This document shows, one piece after another, positions 1-8,253 of a stretch of DNA of 43,350 nucleotides (position 1 is its first letter; every line of letters starts with the position of its first letter). Source of the DNA: an uncultured Prochlorococcus sp. (GTDB lineage: Bacteria; Cyanobacteriota; Cyanobacteriia; PCC-6307; Cyanobiaceae). The stretch spans positions 1 through 43,350 of the forward strand of contig NZ_CACOFR010000013.1 in the NCBI RefSeq assembly GCF_902626525.1. The letters are read 5' to 3'. The translations under genes and the position numbers were made by a program. The notes under the pieces were generated by a model, which made no database searches, was not told the DNA's origin, and saw only the letters and a program-made list of their open reading frames with translations.

Positions 1-450
1 TTTTATTCTTTTCCTATAAAAAAATTTCTCACCACAATTTTGACAAGTTCCTATATATTTTAATTCTCTTCTTTCTACAGGAAATGAGTGCCTTACAGAA
101 ATTTGAAAATTCTTCTCTTTCAAATTAATTTCATGCATCTTTATAAGGAAATTTGGACCATGTATCTCATTTCTTTTTAATATCCTATCTACCCATGCAT
201 GAATCATTTCATGACATAAAGTACTATTAATTTCATTATTAGATAATTTACTCAAAATTGGTTTCGATAAGATTATTTCAGAATCAAAAACACCATTTAT
301 TTGTTTTCTTTTATAAAAACCAGCAGTAGTTTTTAATCTATTGTCACTCCATCTAACTTTTACCAAAGGTTGATTATTTATAGCTAAAGAATTGTCAAAA
401 TATTGGCTATTAAATCTATGAAATAAAGGTAAAAGAGGAATTACAGGCAT
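1..450 (-). CDS. SprT-like zinc metalloprotease-fold protein (partial, C-terminus cut by window edge)
   Basis: Reading the minus strand from an ATG at 450 gives an open frame of 150 codons that runs off the left edge, so the C-terminus is missing. Near residue 80 it carries the zinc-metallopeptidase signature HEMIH (HExxH), followed by AW, as in SprT/Spartan-type proteins. Close to the edge, a CxxC pair (CQNC) with a basic tail looks like the start of the SprT zinc ribbon. Members of this family are linked to DNA-protein crosslink repair in eukaryotes (Spartan); the bacterial role is poorly defined. The gene is divergent from the DUF4864-like gene at 536, with an 85-base shared promoter region. 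The family call is firm from the motif; the function is not. Confidence 0.82.
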   Translation of the reverse strand, partial: MPVIPLLPLFHRFNSQYFDNSLAINNQPLVKVRWSDNRLKTTAGFYKRKQINGVFDSEIILSKPILSKLSNNEINSTLCHEMIHAWVDRILKRNEIHGPNFLIKMHEINLKEKNFQISVRHSFPVERRELKYIGTCQNCGEKFFYRKRIK

Positions 451-535
451 TATGAATTAAATTTAGTATTATTTTGACAAAAAAAGCCATCAAAAACGAT
501 TTATTTTCTTAAAGTAATAAAAAACTACAATCAAC

Positions 536-955
536 ATGGATGCAACACTAGTTAAAGATATCGGAATTAAAGCATTATTAGTTGGCGGAGCAGTACTAGT
601 TTCTTTTTGGACTTTTAATGCAGTCAAATTAGTTATAAGCGCCAGAGGAATTAATCCATTAGTAAGAAAGTTTTTTGATCAAATAGCTGCAGGCAGAATT
701 GATGCAGCATATGGTTTGACTACAAAAACATATAAAACTCATGTTAAGCGCCAAGACTTTCTTAAATTCTTAGCTAGTTTAAACCTCAACAAATACAGAA
801 ATTTAAAATCAGGAAGACCTAGGGTACAAGAAGATCAAATCATAATAACGTTAAATTTAAAATCAGAAGATAAACAGGATGAGCTTCCTTTAGATTTTAC
901 TTTTGCAAAAACTGACAATGATTGGAAAATAGACAGAATAGCCAAAGTAAATTAA
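536..955 (+). CDS. Membrane-anchored DUF4864-like (NTF2-fold type) protein
   Basis: 139 residues with an ATG start. Residues about 10-34 form a hydrophobic segment that reads as a single N-terminal membrane anchor or uncleaved signal. The remainder is soluble, with a pattern (FFDQIAAGRIDAAYGLTT, then a basic stretch and a C-terminal DNDWKIDRI) resembling the DUF4864/DUF3887 group of NTF2-like domains often found in cyanobacterial small exported proteins. There are no catalytic motifs. It lies 9 bases upstream of the DNA ligase gene and is probably co-transcribed with it, though nothing in the protein suggests a DNA role. The family assignment is by eye and tentative; that it is a real gene is supported by position, start and composition. 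Confidence 0.7.
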   Translation: MDATLVKDIGIKALLVGGAVLVSFWTFNAVKLVISARGINPLVRKFFDQIAAGRIDAAYGLTTKTYKTHVKRQDFLKFLASLNLNKYRNLKSGRPRVQEDQIIITLNLKSEDKQDELPLDFTFAKTDNDWKIDRIAKVN

Positions 956-964
956 TAATTTCTT

Positions 965-2293
965 ATGAGGCCAAAAGATTTGAAAAAAGAAGAAATAATA
1001 CGTCAATTAGAACTACATCCAAGCAGATTAGATAAAGAAAAAATCATCTTAAAAGCAATGGAGAAATGCTTTGATGACTTTTTTGACGGAATTCGTATGG
1101 CACTAGATCCATTAGTAACTTTTGGCGTAAAAATAGTTCCCGAAAAAGAGAATGAAAAAAGTAAAAGTTTTGTATGGAAAGATTTTAAAGAATTAGCCAA
1201 TAAGCTAATTCAAAGAGAACTTACTGGGCACGCTGCTCGTGATGCAATTCTTACAGCGATGGAATCTGCAACAAAAGAAGAGTGGAATGGATTTTATAGA
1301 CGAGTTTTAATTAAAGATCTTAGATGTGGTGTATCTGAAAAAACAATTAACAAAATAGCAAAGAAATTTCCCAAATATGAGATACCTATTTTTTCTTGCC
1401 CTTTAGCTCACGATAGTGCAAATCATGAAAAAAAAATGATAGGCAAAAAGCAAATTGAAATCAAATTGGATGGGGTACGTGTTTTAACTATTATTAGACA
1501 AAATAAAGTAGAAATGTTTTCTCGAAATGGAAAGCAGTTTCATAATTTTGGTCATATTATTTCAGAGATAGAAAACGTCATAAAAGAAAATCCTACTCCT
1601 TATGATTTAGTCCTAGATGGCGAAGTGATGAGCGCTAATTTTCAGGATTTAATGAAACAGGTACATAGAAAAGATGGCAAACAAACTAAAGACGCAGTAC
1701 TCCACCTTTTTGACATATGTCCTCTTAAAAACTTCCAAACAGGAAGATGGGAAACTAATCAAACAAAAAGAAGTTTATTAGTAAAAGAATGGGTGGAAAA
1801 AAATTCTATTATGCTAAAACATATACGAACACTTAAATGGGAAAATGTAGATCTTGACACCATTAAGGGACAGAAACGATTTGTAGAACTGAATAAATCT
1901 GCCGTAGAAGGAGGCTATGAAGGAGTAATGATTAAAGATCCTGATGCTATTTATGAATGTAAAAGAACACACAGTTGGTTAAAAGCAAAACCTTTCATTG
2001 AAGTTACTTTAAAAGTTGTATCAGTTGAAGAAGGTACAGGTCGCAATAAAGGCCGACTCGGCGCAATTCTAGTAGAAGGTGATGACGATGGGTATGAATA
2101 CAGTCTTAGTTGCGGGAGTGGATTTAGTGATATCCAACGTGAGGAATATTGGTTAAAACGCAATCAGATCGTTGGTCAACTTGTAGAAATAAGAGCTGAT
2201 GCCAAAACCAAATCAAAGGATGCGGAAGCTTTTAGTCTTAGATTTCCTAGATTCAAATGCTTTAGAGGATTTAAAGCTGGAGAAAAAGTTTAA
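965..2293 (+). CDS. ATP-dependent DNA ligase, T4/T7-phage-like
   Basis: 442 residues. The nucleotidyltransferase motifs of ATP-dependent ligases are all visible: the adenylation lysine in IKLDGVR (K167), motif III-like FSRNGK (about 186-190), motif IV LDGE (218-221), YEGVMIKDP, and motif V-like SWLKAKPF, followed by an OB-fold-like C-terminal domain. The region before the active site (LTGHAARDAI, RRVLIKDLRCGVS) resembles the N-terminal domain of T4 gp30 ligase (LTGNAA, RRVMMRDLECGAS) more than cellular LigD or archaeal ligases. It would seal nicks using ATP through an enzyme-AMP intermediate. Cyanobacteria normally depend on NAD-dependent LigA, so this would be a second ligase, probably phage-derived. 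It follows the membrane-anchored protein gene by 9 bases. Ligase identity is secure; origin is inferred. Confidence 0.93.
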   Translation: MRPKDLKKEEIIRQLELHPSRLDKEKIILKAMEKCFDDFFDGIRMALDPLVTFGVKIVPEKENEKSKSFVWKDFKELANKLIQRELTGHAARDAILTAMESATKEEWNGFYRRVLIKDLRCGVSEKTINKIAKKFPKYEIPIFSCPLAHDSANHEKKMIGKKQIEIKLDGVRVLTIIRQNKVEMFSRNGKQFHNFGHIISEIENVIKENPTPYDLVLDGEVMSANFQDLMKQVHRKDGKQTKDAVLHLFDICPLKNFQTGRWETNQTKRSLLVKEWVEKNSIMLKHIRTLKWENVDLDTIKGQKRFVELNKSAVEGGYEGVMIKDPDAIYECKRTHSWLKAKPFIEVTLKVVSVEEGTGRNKGRLGAILVEGDDDGYEYSLSCGSGFSDIQREEYWLKRNQIVGQLVEIRADAKTKSKDAEAFSLRFPRFKCFRGFKAGEKV

Positions 2294-2374
2294 ATTTTTA
2301 AAAAATATCGAACAAAGTAGTCAATAAAAAATTTGGTTTTTAATTAAAAAAACTTAAAATCTTGGCTATAAAAT

Positions 2375-2393
2375 AATAATGATAATTATCAAA
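2375..2393. promoter_or_regulatory. Fur-box-like operator overlapping a putative start site
   Basis: The 19-base stretch AATAATGATAATTATCAAA contains a perfect 12-base palindrome (TGATAATTATCA, 2380-2391) and matches the classical Fur box at 14 of 19 positions by my count. A -10-like TATAAA sits at 2367-2372, with a weak TTAAAA at 2344-2349 giving 17-base spacing, so the palindrome would cover the transcription start of the small gene at 2410. A+T richness raises the chance of a fortuitous match. Confidence 0.4.
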
Positions 2394-2409
2394 ACTTTTT
2401 GCGAGACTA

Positions 2410-2562
2410 ATGACCAAAAAAGCTATTTTCAACTACATCAAAACACCCTGTGGACAAGCAAAATATATCGAATTAGAATCCAACAAAACTTTACTAGGTA
2501 AATTTAGGCTTATTTGGTTTGTCTTAATTGCATCTATAAGAGATTGGAATATTAAAGATTAA
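2410..2562 (+). CDS. Small uncharacterised protein (50 aa)
   Basis: An ATG-initiated frame of 50 codons fills the gap between the ligase and the converging TVP38-family gene, ending 4 bases before that gene's stop. The protein starts MTKKAIFNYIKTP, has one cysteine near residue 14 and a hydrophobic stretch at about 32-43 (FRLIWFVLIASI) that could be a short membrane segment or amphipathic helix, and ends charged (RDWNIKD). I do not recognise a family. The snug fit, clean ATG and promoter-like sequence with a Fur-like palindrome upstream support a real gene. No strong Shine-Dalgarno is seen, which is common in this genome. Confidence 0.6.
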   Translation: MTKKAIFNYIKTPCGQAKYIELESNKTLLGKFRLIWFVLIASIRDWNIKD

Positions 2563-2566
2563 ATTA

Positions 2567-3163
2567 TTAGGAGTTTTCAAAATATTCTCTGGAATATTTA
2601 GCTGAGAAATATACAACTAAAAAAGTGGAAACAACTCCAACGATAGTCATATATAAATTATTTGGTGATTGCACATTTTTTAACTCCTGGAGACTTTTTG
2701 CCAAGCTACCTATTGAACAATAAAGAAAAGTTCCTGGAATTATTCCGAGAAGACCAATAGCGAAATCTCTAAATTTAACATTATTCAAACCATAAAAATA
2801 ATTAAGAATACTAAAAGGAAATAGTGGCGATAATCTCGCTAAAAAAATTAATTTAAGTCCGCCTTTTTCTACTACTTTCTCCATAACACTTAATTTTGGA
2901 TAACGGCTAAAAAGGGTTTTTAGCTTTTTTGCGAAAACACTTTTTGATACAAAAAATGCAGCTGAAGCTCCTATGCAAGCCGAAATGAAAACGATAGTTG
3001 ATCCTAAATATGAACCATATAAAAAACCTGATAATAAAGATAACCAAGAAGCTGGAAGTAAGAATATTACAACTAAAATATAAATACAAACAAACGAAAA
3101 GATGCCAATTCCAGTATTAAAAAAAAAAGATAAATTATAAATATTTTCTAGGAATATATTCAT
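2567..3163 (-). CDS. TVP38/TMEM64 (VTT domain) family membrane protein
   Basis: About 198 residues with several hydrophobic helices. The central VTT/SNARE-associated domain is recognisable from FLYGSYLGSTIVFISACIGA followed by RLSPLFPFSILNYFYGL and a Gly/Pro-rich LLGIIPGTFLYCSIGSLA helix, the re-entrant loop pattern typical of DedA/TVP38 proteins, which may act as lipid scramblases or transporters. A TTG upstream (3169) would overlap valS by 4 bases, but the ATG at 3163, two bases after the valS stop, is the more natural start. It is therefore the last gene of a valS-led transcript. The substrate is unknown and no link to valyl-tRNA synthesis is implied beyond co-transcription. Confidence 0.85.
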   Translation of the reverse strand: MNIFLENIYNLSFFFNTGIGIFSFVCIYILVVIFLLPASWLSLLSGFLYGSYLGSTIVFISACIGASAAFFVSKSVFAKKLKTLFSRYPKLSVMEKVVEKGGLKLIFLARLSPLFPFSILNYFYGLNNVKFRDFAIGLLGIIPGTFLYCSIGSLAKSLQELKNVQSPNNLYMTIVGVVSTFLVVYFSAKYSREYFENS

Positions 3164-3165
3164 TC

Positions 3166-5922
3166 TCAATTCAAAAGTTCGAGTTTTTTAGTAATTCTCT
3201 CCATTTGTACAGAACCCTCATTTAATTTAAATCTGCATTCATCAACAATATCTTTTGGAGCTTTGTCAACGAAATTTTTATTAGATAATCTCTTATTTAA
3301 ATTATCTAATTCAATAGTCACCTTTTTTAAATCCTTGGTTAACCTTTCTTTTAATGCATCTATATTTACAAAATCCTGAAAAGGTAAGTAAACCTCTAAA
3401 TCACTAACTATCCCAGAAAAAGATTTAGAAAACTCTTTTTTATCAACAGCATTAGTTTTAAAAATAAATACTTCAGAAGATTTAGTTAAAGTTTGAATAT
3501 CGTCAACTAAAATTTTTAAAAAGTCGATCAATTCATCATTATCTGAAATTAAGTAAACAGGAACTTTTTCTGATGGCTTTAGGCCTAATTCAGCTCTCAA
3601 ATTTCTAATCAATCTAATAATTTCAAAGAGTTGCTGAAAGGAATTATCAATCTTATTATCAACAAATTTATTTTCTTGGGTTGGCCACTTTTGAAGAGCT
3701 AATAATGATTTTTCTGGTTTTAGTTGCAATACATGCCAAAGTTCTTCAGTAATGTGAGGCATAAAAGGATGAATCATTATCAAAATATCATTAAGCACTT
3801 TTATTAAAACTTTTTCAGATATTTGTCTATTTTTAGTCTCTTTATTATTAAATCTTTGTTTAGCAAATTCTACATACCAGTCACAAAAATCATTCCATGT
3901 AAATTCATATAGTAGTTTCGCAGATTCTCCCATTTTATATTCTTTCAAAAAAGCAGAGACCCTCATATTAACCTGATTCAATTTCGATAAAATCCACTTA
4001 TCACACAACTCTAAAGAAGTTTCATCATCCTGATTAAGCTTATAATTATTGTTAAAAGTTTTATTAATTAATACAAATTTAGTTGCATTCCATAACTTAT
4101 TTGCAAAATTTCTTGAAGCTTCAACAGTTGAAGACGTATCTTTTTTTCTATCAAAATCAAGCCGGATATCTTGTCCAGCGCCTGTAACTTCTCGAATTAG
4201 AGCAAATCGCAAAGCATCAGAACCATATTTATCAATTAATAGTATTGGATCAATACCATTACCTGAACTTTTACTCATTTTTTTATTATTTTCATCTCGC
4301 ACTAGACCATGAATATACACTTCCTTAAAAGGAATATTATTCGTGAAAGTATTCCCCATCATTGTCATTCTTGCCACCCAGAAAAAAATAATATCAAAAC
4401 CAGTAACAAGAACACTATTTGGATACCATTTTTTGAAATCCGGATCATTTGTATTTGGCCAACCTAAGGTTGAAAATGGCCATAAACCACTTGAAAACCA
4501 GGTATCCAAAACATCTTTATCACGAACCAATTTAATATTTAATCCAAATTTTTTATTAGCTTTTATTAAGGCATCCTCTTCATTTCTAGCAACGACATAT
4601 GGAGTATTTTGTTCTATTGAGTCTTGAGATTCATCTAAAACATACCATACTGGAATTTGATGACCCCACCATAATTGCCTACTGATACACCAATCATTAA
4701 TATTCTCTAACCAATCCTTATAAACTTTCTGCCAGCGTGGAGGAATAAAAGATGGTTTTTTAGAATCAATTTCATTAAGACATCCTTGAGATATATCATC
4801 CATTTTCATAAACCATTGTGTTGACAATAAAGGTTCGATTGGGACTTTACCTCTATCAGAAAAAGGAACTGTATGTTTATAATCCTCTATCTTTGTCAAT
4901 AGGCCTAGGTGATCCAATTCATTGATTATTTTTTTTCTAGCCTCATATCTATCTAAATTTTGAAATTTACCTGCATTAATATTTAAAGTTCCATCTTTGT
5001 TCATTACATTAATCTGTTTTAAATTATGCCTCTTTCCTATTGCAAAATCGTTTGGATCGTGTGCTGGAGTAACCTTGACACATCCCGTACCAAAATCTTT
5101 ATCAACATGTGAATCAGCAATAATAGGAATCTCTCTATCAATGAAAGGAACTTTTACTTTTAAACCAATATATTCTTTATATCGATCATCATCAGGATTA
5201 ACCGCCACAGCGGTATCACCCAACAAAGTTTCTGGTCTTGTTGTTGCAACCTCTAAATACTTATCTAACTGTTCACCACTTTTAGAAATTAAAGGGTATT
5301 TAAAATGCCATAAATGACCATTTACTTCTTGCATTTCAACTTCAAGGTCACTTACAGCAGATTGAGATTCAGGACACCAATTAACTAAATATTCACCTCT
5401 ATAAATTAAATTCTTTGTATAAAGAATATTAAAAGCCTCAACAACTGCATCATTTAATTTTTGATCAAGAGTAAATCTTTCTCTATTCCAGTCAACAGAA
5501 TACCCTAGCCTTTTTAATTGAGATACTATTCTGCCACCACTTTGCTCTTTCCAGTTCCATGCTCTTTTAAGAAATTCATCTCTTCCGATATTCTCGCTTG
5601 TTTTGCCTTCACTTTTTAATTGTTTTTCGAGAATAGTTTGAACAGCTATTGAAGCATGATCAGTCCCTGGTAAACACAAAACATTCTTACCTAAAAGTCT
5701 TTGGAAACGTACTACAACGTCTATCAAAGCCGTATTAAAAGCATGTCCCATATGAAGAGATCCAGTGACATTTGGTGGAGGAATAACAATACAAAAAGGC
5801 TCTCCATCATCCTCAGGATTAGGGCTAAAGGCTTTTAAACTTTCCCATTTTTTTTGCCACTTTTTTTCTACTTCAAAAGGTGAATAATTCTCTAAAGATA
5901 ATTGATCATTCATCTCTTTCAT
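3166..5922 (-). CDS. valS: Valyl-tRNA synthetase
   Basis: 918 residues, a full-length class I synthetase charging tRNA-Val. The ATP-binding signature appears as HMGH at 57-60 and KMSKS near 550. Between them lies the large CP1 editing domain with ATTRPETLLGDTAVAVNP and a threonine-rich hydrolytic site, which removes mischarged threonine in this family. The C-terminal ~70 residues (IDALKERLTKDLKK onward) form the Lys/Glu/Leu-rich coiled-coil arm characteristic of ValRS. The start MKEM at 5922 was kept; a second ATG three codons in is also possible. Its substrate tRNA-Val(UAC) lies only ~450 bases upstream on the same strand, with a HesB-type gene between, and a TVP38-family gene follows immediately. 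Confidence 0.97.
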   Translation of the reverse strand: MKEMNDQLSLENYSPFEVEKKWQKKWESLKAFSPNPEDDGEPFCIVIPPPNVTGSLHMGHAFNTALIDVVVRFQRLLGKNVLCLPGTDHASIAVQTILEKQLKSEGKTSENIGRDEFLKRAWNWKEQSGGRIVSQLKRLGYSVDWNRERFTLDQKLNDAVVEAFNILYTKNLIYRGEYLVNWCPESQSAVSDLEVEMQEVNGHLWHFKYPLISKSGEQLDKYLEVATTRPETLLGDTAVAVNPDDDRYKEYIGLKVKVPFIDREIPIIADSHVDKDFGTGCVKVTPAHDPNDFAIGKRHNLKQINVMNKDGTLNINAGKFQNLDRYEARKKIINELDHLGLLTKIEDYKHTVPFSDRGKVPIEPLLSTQWFMKMDDISQGCLNEIDSKKPSFIPPRWQKVYKDWLENINDWCISRQLWWGHQIPVWYVLDESQDSIEQNTPYVVARNEEDALIKANKKFGLNIKLVRDKDVLDTWFSSGLWPFSTLGWPNTNDPDFKKWYPNSVLVTGFDIIFFWVARMTMMGNTFTNNIPFKEVYIHGLVRDENNKKMSKSSGNGIDPILLIDKYGSDALRFALIREVTGAGQDIRLDFDRKKDTSSTVEASRNFANKLWNATKFVLINKTFNNNYKLNQDDETSLELCDKWILSKLNQVNMRVSAFLKEYKMGESAKLLYEFTWNDFCDWYVEFAKQRFNNKETKNRQISEKVLIKVLNDILIMIHPFMPHITEELWHVLQLKPEKSLLALQKWPTQENKFVDNKIDNSFQQLFEIIRLIRNLRAELGLKPSEKVPVYLISDNDELIDFLKILVDDIQTLTKSSEVFIFKTNAVDKKEFSKSFSGIVSDLEVYLPFQDFVNIDALKERLTKDLKKVTIELDNLNKRLSNKNFVDKAPKDIVDECRFKLNEGSVQMERITKKLELLN

Positions 5923-6019
5923 TTGTAAAATTTATTTCAAGAAACTTTTTTTTTATTTTATCTTGATAGAAGCCAATTAATGAAATTTTTATTTGTTTGC
6001 AAAAAAAAATACATTTATA

Positions 6020-6361
6020 CTACAAAAGTTTAAAGCCAGCGCCGCAAGAACAACGTTTTGCATTTTTAGGTGTTGAAATAAGAAATCCACCACCACTTAA
6101 ATCACCATAATAATCTAATTTTAAATCTTTCAGTAAATTAAATTTTTTTACATCCGCATAGAGAGTGACTCCCTCTGTTCTTGAAATAGGAGATCCATTA
6201 CATCTACCGGGCCTTAATTTAATATGCAACCAGCCAGCGGAACAATTTTTATCCTCAACTAAATCAATTGACATTTCTCCAGGAGAACCTCCAAAAGAGG
6301 CTTGCCTAGAGAGTTCTGAGGCTGCACTTTGACTGATTAAAAGATTGACGATCTCAGTCAT
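6020..6361 (-). CDS. HesB/IscA-type iron-sulfur cluster assembly-like protein
   Basis: 113 residues. The A-type carrier signature is present: one cysteine at about 54 (PGRCNG) and a C-terminal CSCG pair at 104 and 106 followed by AGFKLL, corresponding to the three cysteines that coordinate Fe or Fe-S in IscA/SufA/ErpA. The ending CSCGAGFKL is close to the CGCGxSF of the family. The region around the first cysteine departs from the usual GGCSG, so this is likely a divergent HesB paralogue, not the core SufA. The ATG start is at 6361. It lies between tRNA-Val and valS on the same strand. The target cluster protein cannot be told from context. Confidence 0.85.
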   Translation of the reverse strand: MTEIVNLLISQSAASELSRQASFGGSPGEMSIDLVEDKNCSAGWLHIKLRPGRCNGSPISRTEGVTLYADVKKFNLLKDLKLDYYGDLSGGGFLISTPKNAKRCSCGAGFKLL

Positions 6362-6377
6362 TAAAACAAATAATAAA

Positions 6378-6449
<72 letters not shown>

Positions 6450-6547
6450 TTATATTAAATTATTCTAATAGATAAAGTTGAAATATTTGTACTAAGTATT
6501 TAAATATTTCATGATTGAGGCAAAATTGAATTAATCAAATAAATCCT

Positions 6548-7393
6548 ATGTCCTCGAATAATACGTATAAATTACAAAAAAATTACGATACAGAAACTTT
6601 AAAAAATTTTAAAATTTTAATATCAAATGTTAAATCTTTAAAAGACAAAACTTGGGGATGCCCATGGCAGAAAATGCAGTCTCATATATCATTAATCCCA
6701 TTTTTGCATGAAGAAAGTAATGAATTTATAGATGCAATTTATGAAAGAAATGCAGAAAACATTTGTGAAGAGTTAGGGGATCTTTTATTACAAATAATGC
6801 TTCATTCTGAAATCAGTTACGAAAACAAAGAATTTGAACTTAATGATGTTATTGACACTCTAAATAAAAAAATCATCAAGAGACATCCATATATTTTTAA
6901 CAAAAAAGAAAAAGTATCTTTAGAAAAATCACAACAGATTTGGGCAAATATTAAAAATTCAAAAAAAGAAGCATCTGATATGGAATCATCAATTAGTAGA
7001 AATTTAAAGTTGAAAATCAAAAATTTACCTCCACAGATTGGTACAGATAGAATTACAAATATTGTTAAAGAATATGGTTTTAAGTGGGATAGTACCGATC
7101 AGATTTTTGAGAAGATAGAAGAAGAGATTAATGAATTAAAAGAGGCAATTAAGAGCAAAAATGATTCAGATATAAAAAATGAATTTGGAGATATTTACTT
7201 TACACTTTTGAATCTCTCAAACTTTTTAGAAATAAATCCTGAATCAGCTCTTCAAAAAACTAATAAAAAATTTTTAGAAAGATTTTCTATCATTGAACTT
7301 CATACAGGAGATAATATTAAAAAACAAACTTCAAAAGATTTTCAAAGACTTTGGCAAATAGCAAAGAAAAAACTTATGAAAAAAAATTCTTAA
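6548..7393 (+). CDS. mazG: Nucleoside triphosphate pyrophosphohydrolase MazG
   Basis: 281 residues with two MazG-type all-alpha NTP-PPase domains. The first carries WGCPWQ at 36-41, the metal-binding EExxE (EESNE, 55-59) and EELGD (74-78). The second repeats the pattern around residues 195-225 (EEINELKEAI, then NEFGDIYFTLLNL). The enzyme hydrolyses (d)NTPs to the monophosphate and PPi; in other bacteria it sanitises nucleotide pools and can affect ppGpp. It heads the long plus-strand run, 8 bases before speE, so the two are likely one transcript. The 98-base leader contains paired AAATATTT palindromes (6481-6509). The ATG start is preceded by no clear Shine-Dalgarno. Confidence 0.95.
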   Translation: MSSNNTYKLQKNYDTETLKNFKILISNVKSLKDKTWGCPWQKMQSHISLIPFLHEESNEFIDAIYERNAENICEELGDLLLQIMLHSEISYENKEFELNDVIDTLNKKIIKRHPYIFNKKEKVSLEKSQQIWANIKNSKKEASDMESSISRNLKLKIKNLPPQIGTDRITNIVKEYGFKWDSTDQIFEKIEEEINELKEAIKSKNDSDIKNEFGDIYFTLLNLSNFLEINPESALQKTNKKFLERFSIIELHTGDNIKKQTSKDFQRLWQIAKKKLMKKNS

Positions 7394-7400
7394 AAAGCTA

Positions 7401-8252
7401 ATGTCCGCTATAAAAACATGGATAGATGAATATCATAAAGGCTCAAGATTTGGTCTCAACGGAGAAATTTTAATTAAAAAAAACTCAAAATATCAAGAAA
7501 TTATTGTTATTGAAAATGAATATTATGGTAAAGCTTTAATGCTAGATGGTTGTTGGATGACATCATTAAAAGATGAGAAATATTATCATGAATGTCTTGT
7601 TCATCCAGCATTAAATAGGATTGATAAGAAATCTAATGTATTAATTATTGGTGGAGGTGATGGAGGTACTGCTAGAGAATGTGTTAAATACTCTCAAATA
7701 ACAAAAATTGATCTGGTAGAAATTGATGAGGAGGTAATTAAAATATCTAAAAAATTTTTAAATGAAATTGGAGGCGAAGCATGGAATGACAAAAGATTAA
7801 AGATCCATATTGATGATGGAGTGGAATGGGTAAAAAAAACAAGAGATAATTTTTACGACGTTGTATTTATAGATTGTTCAGATCCTTCAGGATTTTCAAA
7901 TTTATTATTTTCAGACTCTTTTTATAAAGATTGTAAAAGAATACTTACACCAAAAGGAATATTAGCAACACAAAGCGAATCACCTGAATCATTCAAAAAT
8001 ATTCACCTGAAGATTTTGAAAACGCTAAAAAATATATTTAGAATCTCTGAAACTATGTATTCTTTTGTACCAATATATCCAAGCGGCATTTGGAGTTGGA
8101 CATTTGCTTCTAAAGAATATCTACATTTATCACAGGAAAATTACAATGAAGCTGTGAAAATAGAAAAAAGTTGCGATATTTGGAATTTAAATTTTCAAAA
8201 TGCGGCATTCAAAATGATGCCAAATAAAATTATTAAAGAACTAAATTCATAG
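7401..8252 (+). CDS. speE: Spermidine synthase (polyamine aminopropyltransferase)
   Basis: 283 residues. It transfers the aminopropyl group of decarboxylated SAM to putrescine. Visible motifs are the substrate-gate start (YHECLVHPA, about 62-70), the SAM-binding glycine loop GGGDGG (84-89), the acidic ribose-binding VEIDEEV (106-112), DDGVEW, and the catalytic aspartate region VVFIDCSDPSGF near 155, followed by FSDSFY. This is the usual length for bacterial SpeE. It begins 7 bases after mazG and ends one base before speB, so polyamine genes speE and speB form a translationally close pair. Whether putrescine or another diamine/triamine is the true substrate cannot be read from sequence. Confidence 0.96.
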   Translation: MSAIKTWIDEYHKGSRFGLNGEILIKKNSKYQEIIVIENEYYGKALMLDGCWMTSLKDEKYYHECLVHPALNRIDKKSNVLIIGGGDGGTARECVKYSQITKIDLVEIDEEVIKISKKFLNEIGGEAWNDKRLKIHIDDGVEWVKKTRDNFYDVVFIDCSDPSGFSNLLFSDSFYKDCKRILTPKGILATQSESPESFKNIHLKILKTLKNIFRISETMYSFVPIYPSGIWSWTFASKEYLHLSQENYNEAVKIEKSCDIWNLNFQNAAFKMMPNKIIKELNS

Positions 8253-8253
8253 A

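Noticed and set aside
3164-3169. TTG start for the TVP38-family gene overlapping valS
   Set aside because: An ATG two bases after the valS stop gives a normal N-terminus, so the TTG extension adds only two residues without support.
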